DNA of 64,000 bases from Cohnella hashimotonis (GCF_030014955.1 NZ_JAGRPV010000001.1:4216001-4280000), one strand, 5' to 3'; positions 36,725 through 46,253 are shown, counted from the stretch's first letter. Notes: generated by a model from the sequence alone, not told the origin. Program-made: numbers and translations.

Positions 36725-36895
36725 TTTTGCAAAACTCCAAATAATCATAGAAAAAAAGCCAATTCGCGCTAGGCGAACCGGCAGTTGGAAATAGGTACGG
36801 CGTCCCGAAAACGGTGCGTAACGCGGCAAACCGCGTCCGCAAGCGATTCGCGCAGGCTTCCCGAGCAGGCGCGGCTCGTCGCGCCGTCGCCCCAT
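36719..36895 (-). CDS. Possible 58-residue ORF after spoVAE
   Basis: An ATG at 36895 has a clean AGGAG 7 bases upstream, 31 bases after the spoVAE stop, and reads 58 codons (MGRRRDEPRLLGKPARIACG...; Arg-rich, ending FFSMIIWSFAKL). It runs through the spoVA-side terminator at 36758-36782, so its last 20 or so codons may not be transcribed. No recognised family. Reported because of the ribosome site; it may well be chance. Confidence 0.2.
   Translation of the reverse strand: MGRRRDEPRLLGKPARIACGRGLPRYAPFSGRRTYFQLPVRLARIGFFSMIIWSFAKL
36758..36782 (-). terminator. Terminator downstream of the spoVA genes
   Basis: GCC-AA-TTCGC pairs with GCGAA-CC-GGC, and on the minus strand is followed by a 7-T run. 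It lies about 145 bases after the spoVAE stop, leaving room for the small ORF. Confidence 0.75.
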
Positions 36896-36926
36896 TTGCG
36901 TTCTCCTAAAATTTACTTAAACAAGC

Positions 36927-37277
36927 TTAGCCTTTTGGCTTTACAGCCAGCGCAGCCAAAAACGAGAAAATAATCGCCGCGGATATGCCGGCGCTCGTGA
37001 TCTGGAAAATGCCGGTGATGATCCCGATCCACCCTACCTCTTGCAGCTCGCTCAGCGCACCGTGGACAAGCGCGTTGCCGAAGCTCGTTATCGGCACGGT
37101 CGCCCCCGCGCCTGCGAAGTCCACGAGCGGATCGTACAGGCCGAGTCCGTCCAGCACAGCGCCTGCCACGACGAGCGTCGCCATCGTATGGGCGGGCGTC
37201 AGCTTGGCGACGTCGAACAGCAGCTGGCCGACGATGCAGATCGCTCCGCCGACCAGGAAAGCCCACAAGTATTGCAT
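36927..37277 (-). CDS. spoVAE: Stage V sporulation protein AE (SpoVAEb type)
   Basis: Inner-membrane component of the dipicolinate channel of spores. 116 residues with three to four helices ([39 protein letters not shown], [19 protein letters not shown]). [12 protein letters not shown] is the family hallmark. The ATG at 37277 follows AGGAGG; the longer frame to 37334 does not add conserved sequence. Third of the spoVAC-AD-AE set. Confidence 0.93.
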   Translation of the reverse strand: MQYLWAFLVGGAICIVGQLLFDVAKLTPAHTMATLVVAGAVLDGLGLYDPLVDFAGAGATVPITSFGNALVHGALSELQEVGWIGIITGIFQITSAGISAAIIFSFLAALAVKPKG

Positions 37278-37300
37278 CGTTTGTCCTCCTTGGAATCGTA

Positions 37301-38305
37301 TTAACGTTCGATGGATACGGCGTGAGCGATGCACGGAATGCTCTCTCCCTGTTGAAAAGACAGCGGCGAGAGCAGCGCCCCGGTCGCTACGACGAGCAGG
37401 CGGCCGAGCTCTCCCTGCGCGAGCCGCCTAAGCAGATGCCCGTACGTGACGGTCGCGGAGCAGGCGCAGCCGCTCCCCCCGGCCTGAACCGTCTGATTGG
37501 CGAGGTCGTACATAAGCAGACCGCAGTCGTCGAACTGCGTCTCCGAGATCGGCACGCCATGCCGCTTAAGCAGATCGGCGGCGATCGGATGGCCGACCGA
37601 CGCCAGATCGCCGGTCACGATCATGTCGTAATAGCCCGGCTCGCGGCCCGTCTCCTGCAGATGCGCCTGAATCGTATCCACGGCGGCCGGCGCCATGGCC
37701 GAGCCCATGTCGAACGGGTCCTTGAGCCCGAGGTCCATAATTCGCCCGATCGTAACCGAAGTGATCCGCGGCCCGGCGCCCTCCGCCGCGACGACGGCGG
37801 CGCCCGCGCCGGTTACCGTATATTGGGCGGTCGGCGGCTTTTGGGATCCGTACTCCGTCGGATAGCGGAACTGCTTTTCGGCCGTGCAATTGTGGCTGCT
37901 CGTCCCCGCCATCGCATACCTAGCCGCCCCCGTCGACACGAGCAGCGCGGCCAGCCCCAGCGACTCCATCGAGGTCGAGCAGGCGCCGAAAACGCCCAAA
38001 TAAGGCGCGCCGAGCGTGCGGGCGGCGAACGTGCTGCTGATGATCTGGTTAATAAGATCGCCGCCGATATAGAAGTTGATCTTGTCCTTCGAGAGCGCGG
38101 CCTTGGAGAGCGCGATATCCGAGGCTTGCTCGAGCATGAGCCGCTCCGCTTTCTCCCAACTCGGCTGCTGGATCGTCATATCCGGGTGCACGAGGTCGAA
38201 GTCCGCAGCCAGCGGTCCTTCGCCTTCATCCGGACCCACGACGGTGCCTGTGCCCAATATGACCGGGGGCTTGTCGAAGATCCACGTTCGCCTGCCCTGC
38301 AGCAT
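37301..38305 (-). CDS. spoVAD: Stage V sporulation protein AD
   Basis: Dipicolinic-acid-binding protein on the outer face of the spore inner membrane. 334 residues with a thiolase-like fold ([43 protein letters not shown]). The ATG at 38305 overlaps the spoVAC stop by one base (TAATG), so coupling is tight. Family-length and complete. Confidence 0.95.
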   Translation of the reverse strand: MLQGRRTWIFDKPPVILGTGTVVGPDEGEGPLAADFDLVHPDMTIQQPSWEKAERLMLEQASDIALSKAALSKDKINFYIGGDLINQIISSTFAARTLGAPYLGVFGACSTSMESLGLAALLVSTGAARYAMAGTSSHNCTAEKQFRYPTEYGSQKPPTAQYTVTGAGAAVVAAEGAGPRITSVTIGRIMDLGLKDPFDMGSAMAPAAVDTIQAHLQETGREPGYYDMIVTGDLASVGHPIAADLLKRHGVPISETQFDDCGLLMYDLANQTVQAGGSGCACSATVTYGHLLRRLAQGELGRLLVVATGALLSPLSFQQGESIPCIAHAVSIER

Positions 38306-38799
38306 TAGTGACTCACCCCCAGGATCCAGTAGACGATCCCGACGAAAAAGGCGGCAACGGTCCCGAAGACGATAACGGAGCCCGCCAGCTTGAACATATT
38401 GGCGCCGACGCCGAGCACAAGCCCCTCGCTTCGATGCTCGATCGCCGCCGAACACATCGAATTGGCGAAGCCGGTAACGGGAACCGCCGTTCCGGCGCCC
38501 GCCCATTGCGCGATTTTGTCATAGACGCCCAGGCAAGTCAGAATGACCGAGATCAGGATCATGACGGCCACGCTCGGATTGCCCGCCTGCCTGCTCGTCA
38601 TGTCGAATGCGGCCATAAAAAAGTGCTGCACGCCCTCGCCGATGAAGCATATGAAGCCTCCCACCAAAAACGCGCGGACGCAATTGGCGAAGACGGGCCG
38701 CGAAGGCTGCCGGCTTTTCGCAAATTGCTGGTATTCCTTGGGCGACATGGACAACGGCTTGTATGAAGCAGGGCCCCTTCCGGCCTCTTTGGTTGCCAT
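38305..38799 (-). CDS. spoVAC: Stage V sporulation protein AC
   Basis: Membrane channel subunit for dipicolinate release and uptake; mechanosensitive in B. subtilis. About 164 residues with several helices (AFLVGGFICFIGEGVQHFF, VAVMILISVILTCLGVYD, SVIVFGTVAAFFVGIVYWIL). The hallmark GAGTAVPVTGFANSM is present. AAGGGG sits 9 bases before the ATG at 38799; earlier in-frame ATGs at 38808 and 38841 have no usable site. A forespore (SigG) promoter is expected upstream but was not clear. Confidence 0.92.
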   Translation of the reverse strand: MATKEAGRGPASYKPLSMSPKEYQQFAKSRQPSRPVFANCVRAFLVGGFICFIGEGVQHFFMAAFDMTSRQAGNPSVAVMILISVILTCLGVYDKIAQWAGAGTAVPVTGFANSMCSAAIEHRSEGLVLGVGANMFKLAGSVIVFGTVAAFFVGIVYWILGVSH

Positions 38800-38934
38800 G
38801 GCTGCCATCCCCTTTCCGATACGGACTGTTGTCCCATTCATTATTTGCCGAGGCGAAGAAGGTTATGGATGGGAAAAGGTGGGGAACGCCGCGGCGAATC
38901 GGTCGAATCGCCGTCCTTTTTGTTGCTGACAAGC

Positions 38935-38961
38935 ACGGATGGGCGCCGGCCCACATACAAT
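38935..38961 (+). promoter_or_regulatory. Probable SigK/SigE promoter of sigK
   Basis: AC, 17 bases, CATACAAT. This fits the mother-cell SigK pattern (AC-N16/17-CATANNNTA) at all but the last base. It ends about 50 bases before the sigK GTG. SigE has a similar -10, so either sigma could use it. Confidence 0.5.
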
Positions 38962-39010
38962 GGTAATGGTCGCGCGTCACCCTGAACTTACAACCGGAGG
39001 AGGCCGTCAC

Positions 39011-39715
39011 GTGCCCGGATTCTTTACCTCGATAGCGCTCTTCATCAAGCAGCTCTCCTTGCTCGTCTCTTATGTCAAAAACAATGCGTTCCCCCAGCCC
39101 CTGTCCGAGCAGGAGGAAAGCAAATACTTAGGCCTCATGGCGGAAGGCGACGCCAGAGCGCGCAACCTGCTGATCGAGCACAATCTGAGGCTGGTCGCGC
39201 ATATCGTCAAAAAATTCGACAACACCGGCGAGGATCTCGAAGACCTGATCTCGATCGGCACGATCGGCCTCATCAAGGCCATCGAGAGCTTCCAAGTCGG
39301 CAAGGGAACCAAACTCGCTACGTTCGCGGCACGTTGTATAGAAAACGAAATATTGATGCATCTCAGATCGCTGAAGAAAACGCGCAAAGACGTGTCTCTC
39401 CACGATCCGATCGGAACCGACAAAGAGGGCAACGAAATTACGCTTCAAGATATTTTGGGCAGCGAGCCCGACGACGTCGTGGAGAAAGTGCAGTTGAAAA
39501 TCGAGAAGAGCAAAATCTATCAAAATCTCGACATTCTCGACGAAAGGGAGCAGGAGGTTATCCGGGGCCGGTTCGGCCTGGACGGCAAGGGCGGGGACGA
39601 ACGAACCCAGCGCGAGATCGCGCGGGAGCTCGGCATCAGCCGCAGCTATGTGTCGCGAATCGAGAAGCGGGCGCTTATGAAGCTGTACCACGAATTTTAC
39701 AAGGTTAAAAAATAG
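39011..39715 (+). CDS. sigK: Late mother-cell sporulation sigma factor SigK
   Basis: Directs late mother-cell transcription (coat, spore maturation). 234 residues. The N-terminal pro-region ([22 protein letters not shown]) is followed by NNAFPQPLS, so it is made as a membrane-bound pro-protein needing SpoIVFB cleavage. Region 2 ([20 protein letters not shown]) and region 4 ([24 protein letters not shown]) are intact. The reading frame is continuous, with no skin-type interruption. The start is GTG at 39011 after CCGGAGGAGG; an upstream ATG frame to 38939 covers the promoter. Confidence 0.96.
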   Translation: MPGFFTSIALFIKQLSLLVSYVKNNAFPQPLSEQEESKYLGLMAEGDARARNLLIEHNLRLVAHIVKKFDNTGEDLEDLISIGTIGLIKAIESFQVGKGTKLATFAARCIENEILMHLRSLKKTRKDVSLHDPIGTDKEGNEITLQDILGSEPDDVVEKVQLKIEKSKIYQNLDILDEREQEVIRGRFGLDGKGGDERTQREIARELGISRSYVSRIEKRALMKLYHEFYKVKK

Positions 39716-39725
39716 CGCGAAAAAA

Positions 39726-39768
39726 GCGGGCTGCTCCCCATCTTGCTTAAGGGAACGCCCGCTTTTTC
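39726..39768. terminator. Terminator between sigK and the convergent gene
   Basis: AGCGGGC ... GCCCGCT with an inner TCCC/GGGA pairing, A-run before and T-run after, so it works in both directions. Confidence 0.85.
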
Positions 39769-39798
39769 GTGCAAAGGGCCTGTCATATGGAATCTTTT

Positions 39799-40158
39799 CT
39801 ACGTCCGCTCAACTTGCACCAGCGCGATTTTTTTCAACGCATACGTTCCGAAAAGCTGCTCTTCCTTCAGCACGTTCAGCTTCAAGAGACCTGCCAGCTT
39901 CGACGGGTCCGCGCGGGAAATGAGCCGCCACAGCTCTTCGTCGGGAAGCGCCGCCTTGATTTTCTCGTCGTCGTATTCCCTTCGCTCCTGCTGCACGATC
40001 TTCACGCTGTAGCCTCCGAGATCGGTCTGGGAGAGCCCCTCCGCTTCGCAAAACGTCAAGATTTGCCCGCGCAGCTCCGACAGCTCTTTTTCGATTTCTT
40101 TCTGTTTGCTTCTCAGATCGTAGAACCGCTTGACCGCAGCCTTGTCCAAACGCCCCAC
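39799..40158 (-). CDS. Conserved-looking hypothetical protein, coiled-coil N-terminus
   Basis: 119 residues; no family recognised. Residues about 8-35 form a heptad-like helix (VKRFYDLRSKQKEIEKELSELR), followed by a mixed region with YSVKIVQQERREYDDEKIKAALPDEELWRLIS and a C-terminal LKEEQLFGTYALKKIALVQVERT. Charged and soluble, no signal peptide or cysteine pair. Faces sigK and lies 84 bp downstream of sbcC on the same strand, with its own start of translation at ATG 40158. Similar helical proteins occur in phages and plasmids, but I cannot assign one. Confidence 0.6.
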   Translation of the reverse strand: MGRLDKAAVKRFYDLRSKQKEIEKELSELRGQILTFCEAEGLSQTDLGGYSVKIVQQERREYDDEKIKAALPDEELWRLISRADPSKLAGLLKLNVLKEEQLFGTYALKKIALVQVERT

Positions 40159-40242
40159 ACCTCTCGTCTTTTTGCTCCATATATATGACGGGAAGCGACG
40201 GAATAGACAAAAGCCGCCTGATCGCTTGCGGCCGCATTCGGC

Positions 40243-43200
40243 TCAACTGATCCGGAACTTGGTGTAACTGCAGCCGTCCGCCGATTTTCTCACCTCGAGC
40301 ACGGCAGGAATGGCCTGCTTGAGCTCTTGTACGTGCGAAATGATGCCGATCATACGCCCTGTCTGCTGCAGCTGGACGAGCGTGTCTACCGCCTTGCTCA
40401 GCGACTCTTCGTCGAGCGAGCCGAAGCCTTCGTCGATGAACATCGTCTCGAGCGACACGCCGCCCTCGTAGGCCTGGATCACGTCCGCCATGCCTAGCGC
40501 AAGGCAGAGCGAGGCGTTGAACTTCTCGCCGCCGGAGAGCGTCTTCACATCGCGAAGCTGGCCGGTGTAGTTGTCGAAGACGTCCAGGCCAAGTCCGCTT
40601 TGCTTGCCGTGCTTTTCCCGGCGGTCGCTGCGCACGAGATAGAACTGTCCGCCGGATATTGTCCGCAGCCGCAGGTTGGCCGCCGAAAGGATGCGATCGA
40701 GAAATTCGACGAGCAGATAGCGTTCAAAAGAAATCTTGTGCCGGTTGTCCCCGCGCACGACGTCGTAAAGGTCCTTGACGAGCTGAAAATCCTGCTCCGA
40801 CTTACGCCATTTTTCTTCCGCTTCCAGCAGTTTGGTTCGCCCTTCCGCACCCTTATCCAGCTGCGCCTGCGCCTCGTGCAGCGAGAGTCGCGTCGCCTCC
40901 GCCTGCCGCTCCATCCGCTGCGCTTCCTCGGCAAGCGCGGCCAGATCGGCCCGTTCCTTGCCTTCCAGCTGAATGCCAAGTTCTTCGATCTGCCGCACGA
41001 CTGCGGCAAGTCCGGCCAGGAATCGCTCGATTTCCGCCTTCATGTCCGCGATGTCGCGTTCCGGCAGCTTGGCCGCCCGATAGTCCGCCTCCGAGCCAAA
41101 TCCCGCCCGGGCCAGTTCCGCAGCGAAGTCGCTCTGCGCCTCCGCCAGCCGCGCCTGCGCCTCGGTCGTTTGGCGCTCCGCGGCGTCCAGATGCGCCTTT
41201 GCAGCCGCATGACGCTCGCCCGCTTGCCGCAGCTGCTCCTGCGCGAGACGCCAGGCCGCTTCCAGACGCTTTTTGGCCTGCTCCGCCTCGCGGAGCAGCC
41301 GCTGCAGCGCCTCAAGCGTCCGATGCCCCTCGGGCAGACCGGCCAGCGTCCGGTCATAAACCGCCTGCGCGGCGGCAAAGGCCGTACGACGCTCCTGCGA
41401 TAAGGCCGTTCGCCGCTCCTTGTCCGCAGACGCGGCCTCCAGCCCGGCTTCCTCCTCAGCCAGCTTGCGCCGCAGCTCGTCCAGCGCCGCCTGCTCCGCT
41501 TTAAGCCCGTCTACCCGGACGCGCATCCGCTTGCCGTTCTCGACGAGCTCCGCATAGTCCGCCTCGGCTTGCCCGGGCACCCGCCCGTTGCGCTCGATCT
41601 CTTCCGCTTTGTCCCGCAGCTGCGCTTCCGTGTGCTCCCGCTTCGCCTTCGCCGCCAAATACAGCGTCTCCCGCTCCGCCCTGTCCGTACGCTGCCGGTC
41701 GAGCGTCTCGCGCGTCGGCATGTCGGCCGGCGGCTCGGCCGGACGGGGATGCGCCTCGCTGCCGCATACCGGGCAAGGCTTCCCATCGTGCAGATGCGCG
41801 GCCAATTGCCCGGCCTGGCCTTCCAGCCATCCCGCCTCGAGCGCCAGATAGCGCTTCGCGGCTTCCTCGTGCGCGAGTCGGAGCTCCGCCTCCTCCGCCG
41901 CCTGCGTCGCAGCGCCGCGCCCGAGCAGCACGAATTCGCGCAGCAGCGTCGCCTCCTGCAGCATCCGCTCGAAGCGCTCGGCGAGCTCCGGCAGCTCGCG
42001 CACGGCCTCCTCGGCTTGCCGCGCGCGCTCGGACAGCGCCTTGCGCGCCTCCTGCCGGGCCGCGGCCGCAGCTTCTGCCGCCTGCTGCTCACGCTGCGCG
42101 GCCTCGGCTTCGCGCTGCAGCCTGCCGAGCGCGGCGCGGCGCTCCTCCAGCTCGCGGACCGCCGGCAGGTCGCGCGCGAGCCGCTCAAGCTCGCGCACGA
42201 GCGCTTCGCGCTGCCCGGCGCGTCCCTCCTCCTGCGCATGGCGCTCCTGCGCGGCGGCAAGCTCGCCCGCCGCGCGCCCGGACGCTTCAGCGGCCGACTG
42301 CCGTAATCCCTCCGCCGCCTTCGCCTGCGCTTGCACGCTTGCGCACAGCCGCTCCCGAACCTCGAGCGGCAGCGTCATCTCCGCCAGGGCGAGTCTTCGC
42401 TTTTTCTCTTCGATCTCGGGGATGCGGGCTTCGAGCGCCTGGCGCTCGCCCGTCTTCCGGTCCAGTTCGCCGAACAGCTCGTTTACCCGAGAGGCAGCAT
42501 GATAACGCTCGACCAGCGTTTTGTGCAGCCGGCTCTCTTCGTCCAGACGGGACTGCCGGACGGTTTTTTCACCTTCGTAATAAACCATCTCCGCATCCAG
42601 CGCCTCGAGCACCTGATGCACGTTAAAATGCGCCTGCTCGAACACGCGCGCGAGCGCCGAATCTTCCCTTTGCGCCAGAGACAGCTTCAGGTTCGCCGCC
42701 TGCATGTCGAGATCGCGCCTTGCGAGCTCCCATTCGGACTGCGACGCTTTTCGTTTTTCGTTCAAATACTCGGCGACGAACTTGAACAGATGCGTGCGGA
42801 AAATCCGTCGCATGATCTCTTCCTTATTCTCCGTATCCGAAGTAAGCAGCTTGCGGAATTCGCCCTGGGGAAGCATGACGATCTGGCTGAACTGGTCCTT
42901 GGTCAGTCCGAGCAAGGCCTGCATCCGTTCGTTGATCTGCCGGACGGCATGGCGGTCGACCATCATCGTCTCCGCCCCGCCGGTCGTCTCGACGAACTCG
43001 TACTTTTCGCCCGTCGCGCTCTTGTTGCCCGTCTTCACGTGCGGCAGCTGACGCAGAATGCGGTACGTCCGGCGCTTCAGCTCGAACTCGAACTCGACGG
43101 ACGTATACAGGTCGTCCGAGGCGAACTGGCTGCGCAGCATGCGGACGTCGCTGCGGTCCTCGCCGCTCGCTTCGCCGTACAGCGCGAAGCAGATCGCGTC

Positions 43201-43335
43201 GAAAATCGACGTCTTGCCCGCGCCCGTATTACCCGAGACGAGAAAGAGCCGGTTGCCGGACAGCTCCGCGAAGTCGATGACCTCCTTGTCCTTATACGGC
43301 CCGAACGCCGTCATCGTCAGCCGCACCGGCATCAT
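40243..43335 (-). CDS. sbcC: DNA exonuclease subunit SbcC (Rad50-like)
   Basis: ATPase of the SbcCD nuclease that opens DNA hairpins and blocked ends. About 1030 residues. Walker A GNTGAGKTSIFDAICF lies near the N-terminus, long coiled coils flank a zinc hook (KPCPVCGSEAHPRP), and the C-terminus holds the ABC signature KTLSGGEKFNASL and Walker B MFIDEGFGSLDEE. GAGGAGG lies 9 bases before tandem ATGs at 43335/43332. Overlaps the end of sbcD by 44 bp. Confidence 0.95.
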   Translation of the reverse strand: MMPVRLTMTAFGPYKDKEVIDFAELSGNRLFLVSGNTGAGKTSIFDAICFALYGEASGEDRSDVRMLRSQFASDDLYTSVEFEFELKRRTYRILRQLPHVKTGNKSATGEKYEFVETTGGAETMMVDRHAVRQINERMQALLGLTKDQFSQIVMLPQGEFRKLLTSDTENKEEIMRRIFRTHLFKFVAEYLNEKRKASQSEWELARRDLDMQAANLKLSLAQREDSALARVFEQAHFNVHQVLEALDAEMVYYEGEKTVRQSRLDEESRLHKTLVERYHAASRVNELFGELDRKTGERQALEARIPEIEEKKRRLALAEMTLPLEVRERLCASVQAQAKAAEGLRQSAAEASGRAAGELAAAQERHAQEEGRAGQREALVRELERLARDLPAVRELEERRAALGRLQREAEAAQREQQAAEAAAAARQEARKALSERARQAEEAVRELPELAERFERMLQEATLLREFVLLGRGAATQAAEEAELRLAHEEAAKRYLALEAGWLEGQAGQLAAHLHDGKPCPVCGSEAHPRPAEPPADMPTRETLDRQRTDRAERETLYLAAKAKREHTEAQLRDKAEEIERNGRVPGQAEADYAELVENGKRMRVRVDGLKAEQAALDELRRKLAEEEAGLEAASADKERRTALSQERRTAFAAAQAVYDRTLAGLPEGHRTLEALQRLLREAEQAKKRLEAAWRLAQEQLRQAGERHAAAKAHLDAAERQTTEAQARLAEAQSDFAAELARAGFGSEADYRAAKLPERDIADMKAEIERFLAGLAAVVRQIEELGIQLEGKERADLAALAEEAQRMERQAEATRLSLHEAQAQLDKGAEGRTKLLEAEEKWRKSEQDFQLVKDLYDVVRGDNRHKISFERYLLVEFLDRILSAANLRLRTISGGQFYLVRSDRREKHGKQSGLGLDVFDNYTGQLRDVKTLSGGEKFNASLCLALGMADVIQAYEGGVSLETMFIDEGFGSLDEESLSKAVDTLVQLQQTGRMIGIISHVQELKQAIPAVLEVRKSADGCSYTKFRIS

Positions 43336-44497
43336 AACGCTCATCCTCCTCGTTTTCGATATCCCGCAGCGCCGCAAGGAACAGACGCTCCGTCTCCTCG
43401 GACGCCTCGCCGCCCTTTGCCTCCAGGTAGAAGGCGCGGAACAGCGTCAGCATGTCCATGCCGGCCTTTCCGCCCGCCGCAGTCCCTTCCTCTGCCGCAG
43501 CCGCCGCCTGCTGCATCGCCAGCTCCCGCTCCACGTGCATTGCGTTCGGATAGACCGACCTGACGCGCTCCATCGGAGACAGCACCGGCACCTCGTCCAG
43601 CAGCCTGACATATATGTAATCCTCGCTCGGCGCCTGCCGCTCGATCTCGTCGATGTACCCTCGAACGGTACGCATGTCGCGCCGCGGGACCAGCACCCGC
43701 TTTTCGACCGAGGCGTTGCCTTCCCCGTCCAGCTCCACGATCAGGTAGCCCTTCTGGTGGCGCTCTTCGGAGATCGAATACTTGAGCGGCGAACCTGCGT
43801 AGCGTACCGTCTCCGAGCCGACGAAGTGAGCCTGGTGCAGATGGCCGAGCGCCGTATAGTGGAAGCCTCGGAAATGCGACGCGCTCACGTGCTCCGTCCC
43901 TCCGATCGAGAGCGGCCGCTCGGAGTCGCTCGTGTTGGGCTCCGCCTCGCCGCGCGGCGTCACGAACGCATGTCCGACCAGCACATGGCGCGCTCCGGGG
44001 TCCGTCGCGCCGCGGATTCGCTCAGCAATCGCGGCCATCGCGCCGTCGTAGGATCGGATCGTCTCGTCCCCCAGCGCGAGGCGCACGGCGGCCGGATCGG
44101 CGAACGGCACGAGGTGAAAACAGACCGGGCCGTGCGCATCGTGCAGGACGACCGGGCCGGCCGAGGGGTCGTATTCACCCGCGATGTGCAGACCCGCCGC
44201 CTTCATAAGGCCGCTCCCGAAGTTGAGACGGCTCGGACTATCGTGATTGCCGGAAATGGCGATCACGGGCGTCTTAAGCTCCAGCACGATACGCTGCAGC
44301 GTGCGGTCCAGCAGTCCGACGGCGTCCGTCGGCGGCACCGCCCGGTCGTACAGATCGCCCGCGATCACGACCGCATCGGGCCGCTCCGTCTCGATATCCC
44401 GCATGAATTGCTCGAGCATATATCGTTGATCTTCGGTCATGTATACGTTCTGAATCAATTTTCCGAGATGCCAATCCGCCGTATGGAAAAATTTCAA
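43292..44497 (-). CDS. sbcD: DNA exonuclease subunit SbcD (Mre11-like)
   Basis: Manganese nuclease subunit of SbcCD. 401 residues. Metallophosphoesterase motifs HTADWHLGK, AGDLYDRA, GNHDSPSR, VGHAF and GHLHQA are all present. The frame opens at 44638, but the family N-terminus LKFFHTADWH begins at a TTG (44497) 8 bases after AGAAGG, so TTG is preferred. The C-terminal end runs into sbcC. Confidence 0.94.
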   Translation of the reverse strand: MKFFHTADWHLGKLIQNVYMTEDQRYMLEQFMRDIETERPDAVVIAGDLYDRAVPPTDAVGLLDRTLQRIVLELKTPVIAISGNHDSPSRLNFGSGLMKAAGLHIAGEYDPSAGPVVLHDAHGPVCFHLVPFADPAAVRLALGDETIRSYDGAMAAIAERIRGATDPGARHVLVGHAFVTPRGEAEPNTSDSERPLSIGGTEHVSASHFRGFHYTALGHLHQAHFVGSETVRYAGSPLKYSISEERHQKGYLIVELDGEGNASVEKRVLVPRRDMRTVRGYIDEIERQAPSEDYIYVRLLDEVPVLSPMERVRSVYPNAMHVERELAMQQAAAAAEEGTAAGGKAGMDMLTLFRAFYLEAKGGEASEETERLFLAALRDIENEEDERYDAGAADDDGVRAV

Positions 44498-44718
44498 AGA
44501 GAAACACCTTCTTGTCATTCTTTTTTGTTCATTATACATCACCGTCCGCGCAGGATGCGCCGCGGAAAGGATTTCATGCGTGTCATTTAAAGCTGAAAAC
44601 CGCCGTTTGTAATGTGACTTGTCATGCATATCCGTCATTAAAAGTGATGACAGCCCGCATAAAAATACCGTGCTAGCATGGGATTATACCGTTAAAACGA
44701 GAGGAGAACGAACAAAAA

Positions 44719-45213
44719 ATGTCGTTTACTGGTTACGCCTATCTGGAGGAGAACTGGCTTGGCCTGCTTGTCGCGGTGCACGTAATCTCCGCGATCGTCG
44801 GCATCGGCCCGACCTATTTCGGCCACGTCCTGCTGCGCAAGGGTCAGACGCTCGGGCAGCTGCGCGACTCGCTAAAGCTGTCCGCAAAGCTTGAGATGTT
44901 CCCGAAAACGCTTGGCTCCCTCGCCGTGCTGTCCGGCCTGCTGCTCGTATGGCTCGGCGATTACGGCTGGGACCAGCTGTGGATCATCGCAGCCATTGTC
45001 GACTACGTGCTTATCCAGATCGTCGTCATCGCCTTCATGGCGCGGGCTGCCGCCGATGTCGCGGCCAAGGCGCAAGTCGATACCGGTCCCGCCGACAAGC
45101 AAGCGTCGCCCGCGCTTCAAGCCGGCGTCGCCAAGGTCAACGCAATCAATTATGTGGCAACCGTCCTTGGGATCGTCCTTTTTCTTCTTATGTTTTTCAA
45201 GCCCACGCTTTAA
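44719..45213 (+). CDS. DUF2269-family integral membrane protein
   Basis: Unknown function. 164 residues with four predicted helices: WLGLLVAVHVISAIVGIGPTY, TLGSLAVLSGLLLVWLG, LWIIAAIVDYVLIQIVVIAF and NYVATVLGIVLFLLMF. The conserved early histidine in AVHVIS and the GIGPTYFG motif fit DUF2269. GAGAGGAG lies 12 bases before the ATG. A monocistronic unit ended by its own hairpin. Confidence 0.75.
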   Translation: MSFTGYAYLEENWLGLLVAVHVISAIVGIGPTYFGHVLLRKGQTLGQLRDSLKLSAKLEMFPKTLGSLAVLSGLLLVWLGDYGWDQLWIIAAIVDYVLIQIVVIAFMARAAADVAAKAQVDTGPADKQASPALQAGVAKVNAINYVATVLGIVLFLLMFFKPTL

Positions 45214-45236
45214 ATACGGAAATACGTACGACCGGG

Positions 45237-45278
45237 TGCCGGCGATCGTCCCTTCCAAGGGACGGCAGCCGGCATTTT
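45237..45278 (+). terminator. Terminator after the DUF2269 gene
   Basis: TGCCGGC ... GCCGGCA enclosing a second perfect hairpin GTCCCTT-CC-AAGGGAC, followed by TTTT. Confidence 0.8.
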
Positions 45279-45393
45279 GCCGTGAACACCATGACAAATA
45301 ATTGGCGGAGGTCTATAATACGTAAAGCCGGACTATTATTACGCGATGTTCCGCGGGGCGCAGCGCCGCGCGAACAGCCCGAGGTGTGATTCC

Positions 45394-46059
45394 TTGACTT
45401 ACATTGTATATGACCTGGAGATGACCGTTCGCCGGAAAAAGGGGCAGATCGCCGAGATCATTGAGATCGGCGCGGCCAAGATCGGCCTTGTCGAAGGCGT
45501 TCCGGGCATCCTCGATACGTTTCAGGCCTTTGTCAGGCCGACCGTCGTACCGACGCTTTCTACAGATACGACCGCCTTCACCGGCATCACCCAGGACGAT
45601 GTCGACGCCGCAAGCCGGCTTCCGGAAGCGCTCGCCGCCTTCGTTTCATGGATCGGCCCCGACGAGTATTATTTGTGCGCCTGGGGCCCCGACGACCTGC
45701 GTCAGCTGCTCCATGAATGCCGTCAGATGCAGATCGATACGAACTGGATGATCAACCACAACAATTTGCAGAAAATGCTGTCCAAAGTGTTCAAGCTGGA
45801 AAAGCACCAGCAAATGGGGCTTAAAGCCGCGCTCGAGATGCTTGAGATTCCTTTTTCCGGCTCTCATCACCGCGCGCTGGACGACGCGCTCAATACGGCG
45901 CAGGTGCTCGTGAAGCTGCACGACCGACTGGCCTTCCGGCGCAACAAGCCGGCCGAGGAGCCGCAGACGGAATCCGAGGTCGTTTACAAGACGGGCCACT
46001 TCGAGAATCTGCCCTTTGCGGCGCTGTCTGGGCTGCTGCCCACAGATCCGGACAATTGA
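45394..46059 (+). CDS. DEDDh 3'-5' exonuclease (ERI-1/KapD-like)
   Basis: Exonuclease-fold protein on RNA or DNA. 221 residues. Exo I reads YIVYDLEMTVRRKKGQIAEIIEIGA (Asp and Glu present), Exo II has WGPDDLRQL, and Exo III reads SHHRALDDALNTAQVL with the catalytic His and Asp. The start is TTG at 45394 after GAGGTGTG; the earlier ATG at 45346 lacks a site. B. subtilis KapD is a possible relative, but similarity is only at motif level. Confidence 0.82.
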   Translation: MTYIVYDLEMTVRRKKGQIAEIIEIGAAKIGLVEGVPGILDTFQAFVRPTVVPTLSTDTTAFTGITQDDVDAASRLPEALAAFVSWIGPDEYYLCAWGPDDLRQLLHECRQMQIDTNWMINHNNLQKMLSKVFKLEKHQQMGLKAALEMLEIPFSGSHHRALDDALNTAQVLVKLHDRLAFRRNKPAEEPQTESEVVYKTGHFENLPFAALSGLLPTDPDN

Positions 46060-46076
46060 CGCTTTGATTCGACTCG

Positions 46077-46103
46077 CGCCCCTCTGCCTACCGGCAGGGG
46101 GCG
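46077..46103 (+). terminator. GC hairpin after the exonuclease gene
   Basis: CGCCCCTCTGCC pairs imperfectly with GGCAGGGGGCG. A second dyad GTGCCTCCG ... CGGAGGCAC follows at 46113-46153. There is no real T-run, so strength is uncertain. Confidence 0.45.
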
Positions 46104-46176
46104 TTCGCGCATGTGCCTCCGCCGGCAAATGCCTGCAATCGCCTCGGAGGCACAGTAGCCGTTAGACGCCATCTTG

Positions 46177-46185
46177 TGATAAAAT
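46177..46185 (+). promoter_or_regulatory. Extended -10 promoter of ilvD
   Basis: TG-A-TAAAAT, an extended -10, about 68 bases before the ilvD ATG. No good -35 is seen. The leader carries no T-box sequence. Confidence 0.45.
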
Positions 46186-46253
46186 TATTTCTATTCGCAC
46201 TTGTCCTACCCAGGTCCTAGGCACGGCATTCATAAGAAACGGGGGATTTCATC

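Noticed and set aside
38800..38880. SigG promoter before spoVAC
   Set aside because: Only CATAA and CAAATAA at a short spacing were seen; too weak to call, although forespore control is expected.
46060..46253. T-box or leader peptide controlling ilvD
   Set aside because: No T-box core and no run of branched-chain codons; only GC hairpins and an extended -10.
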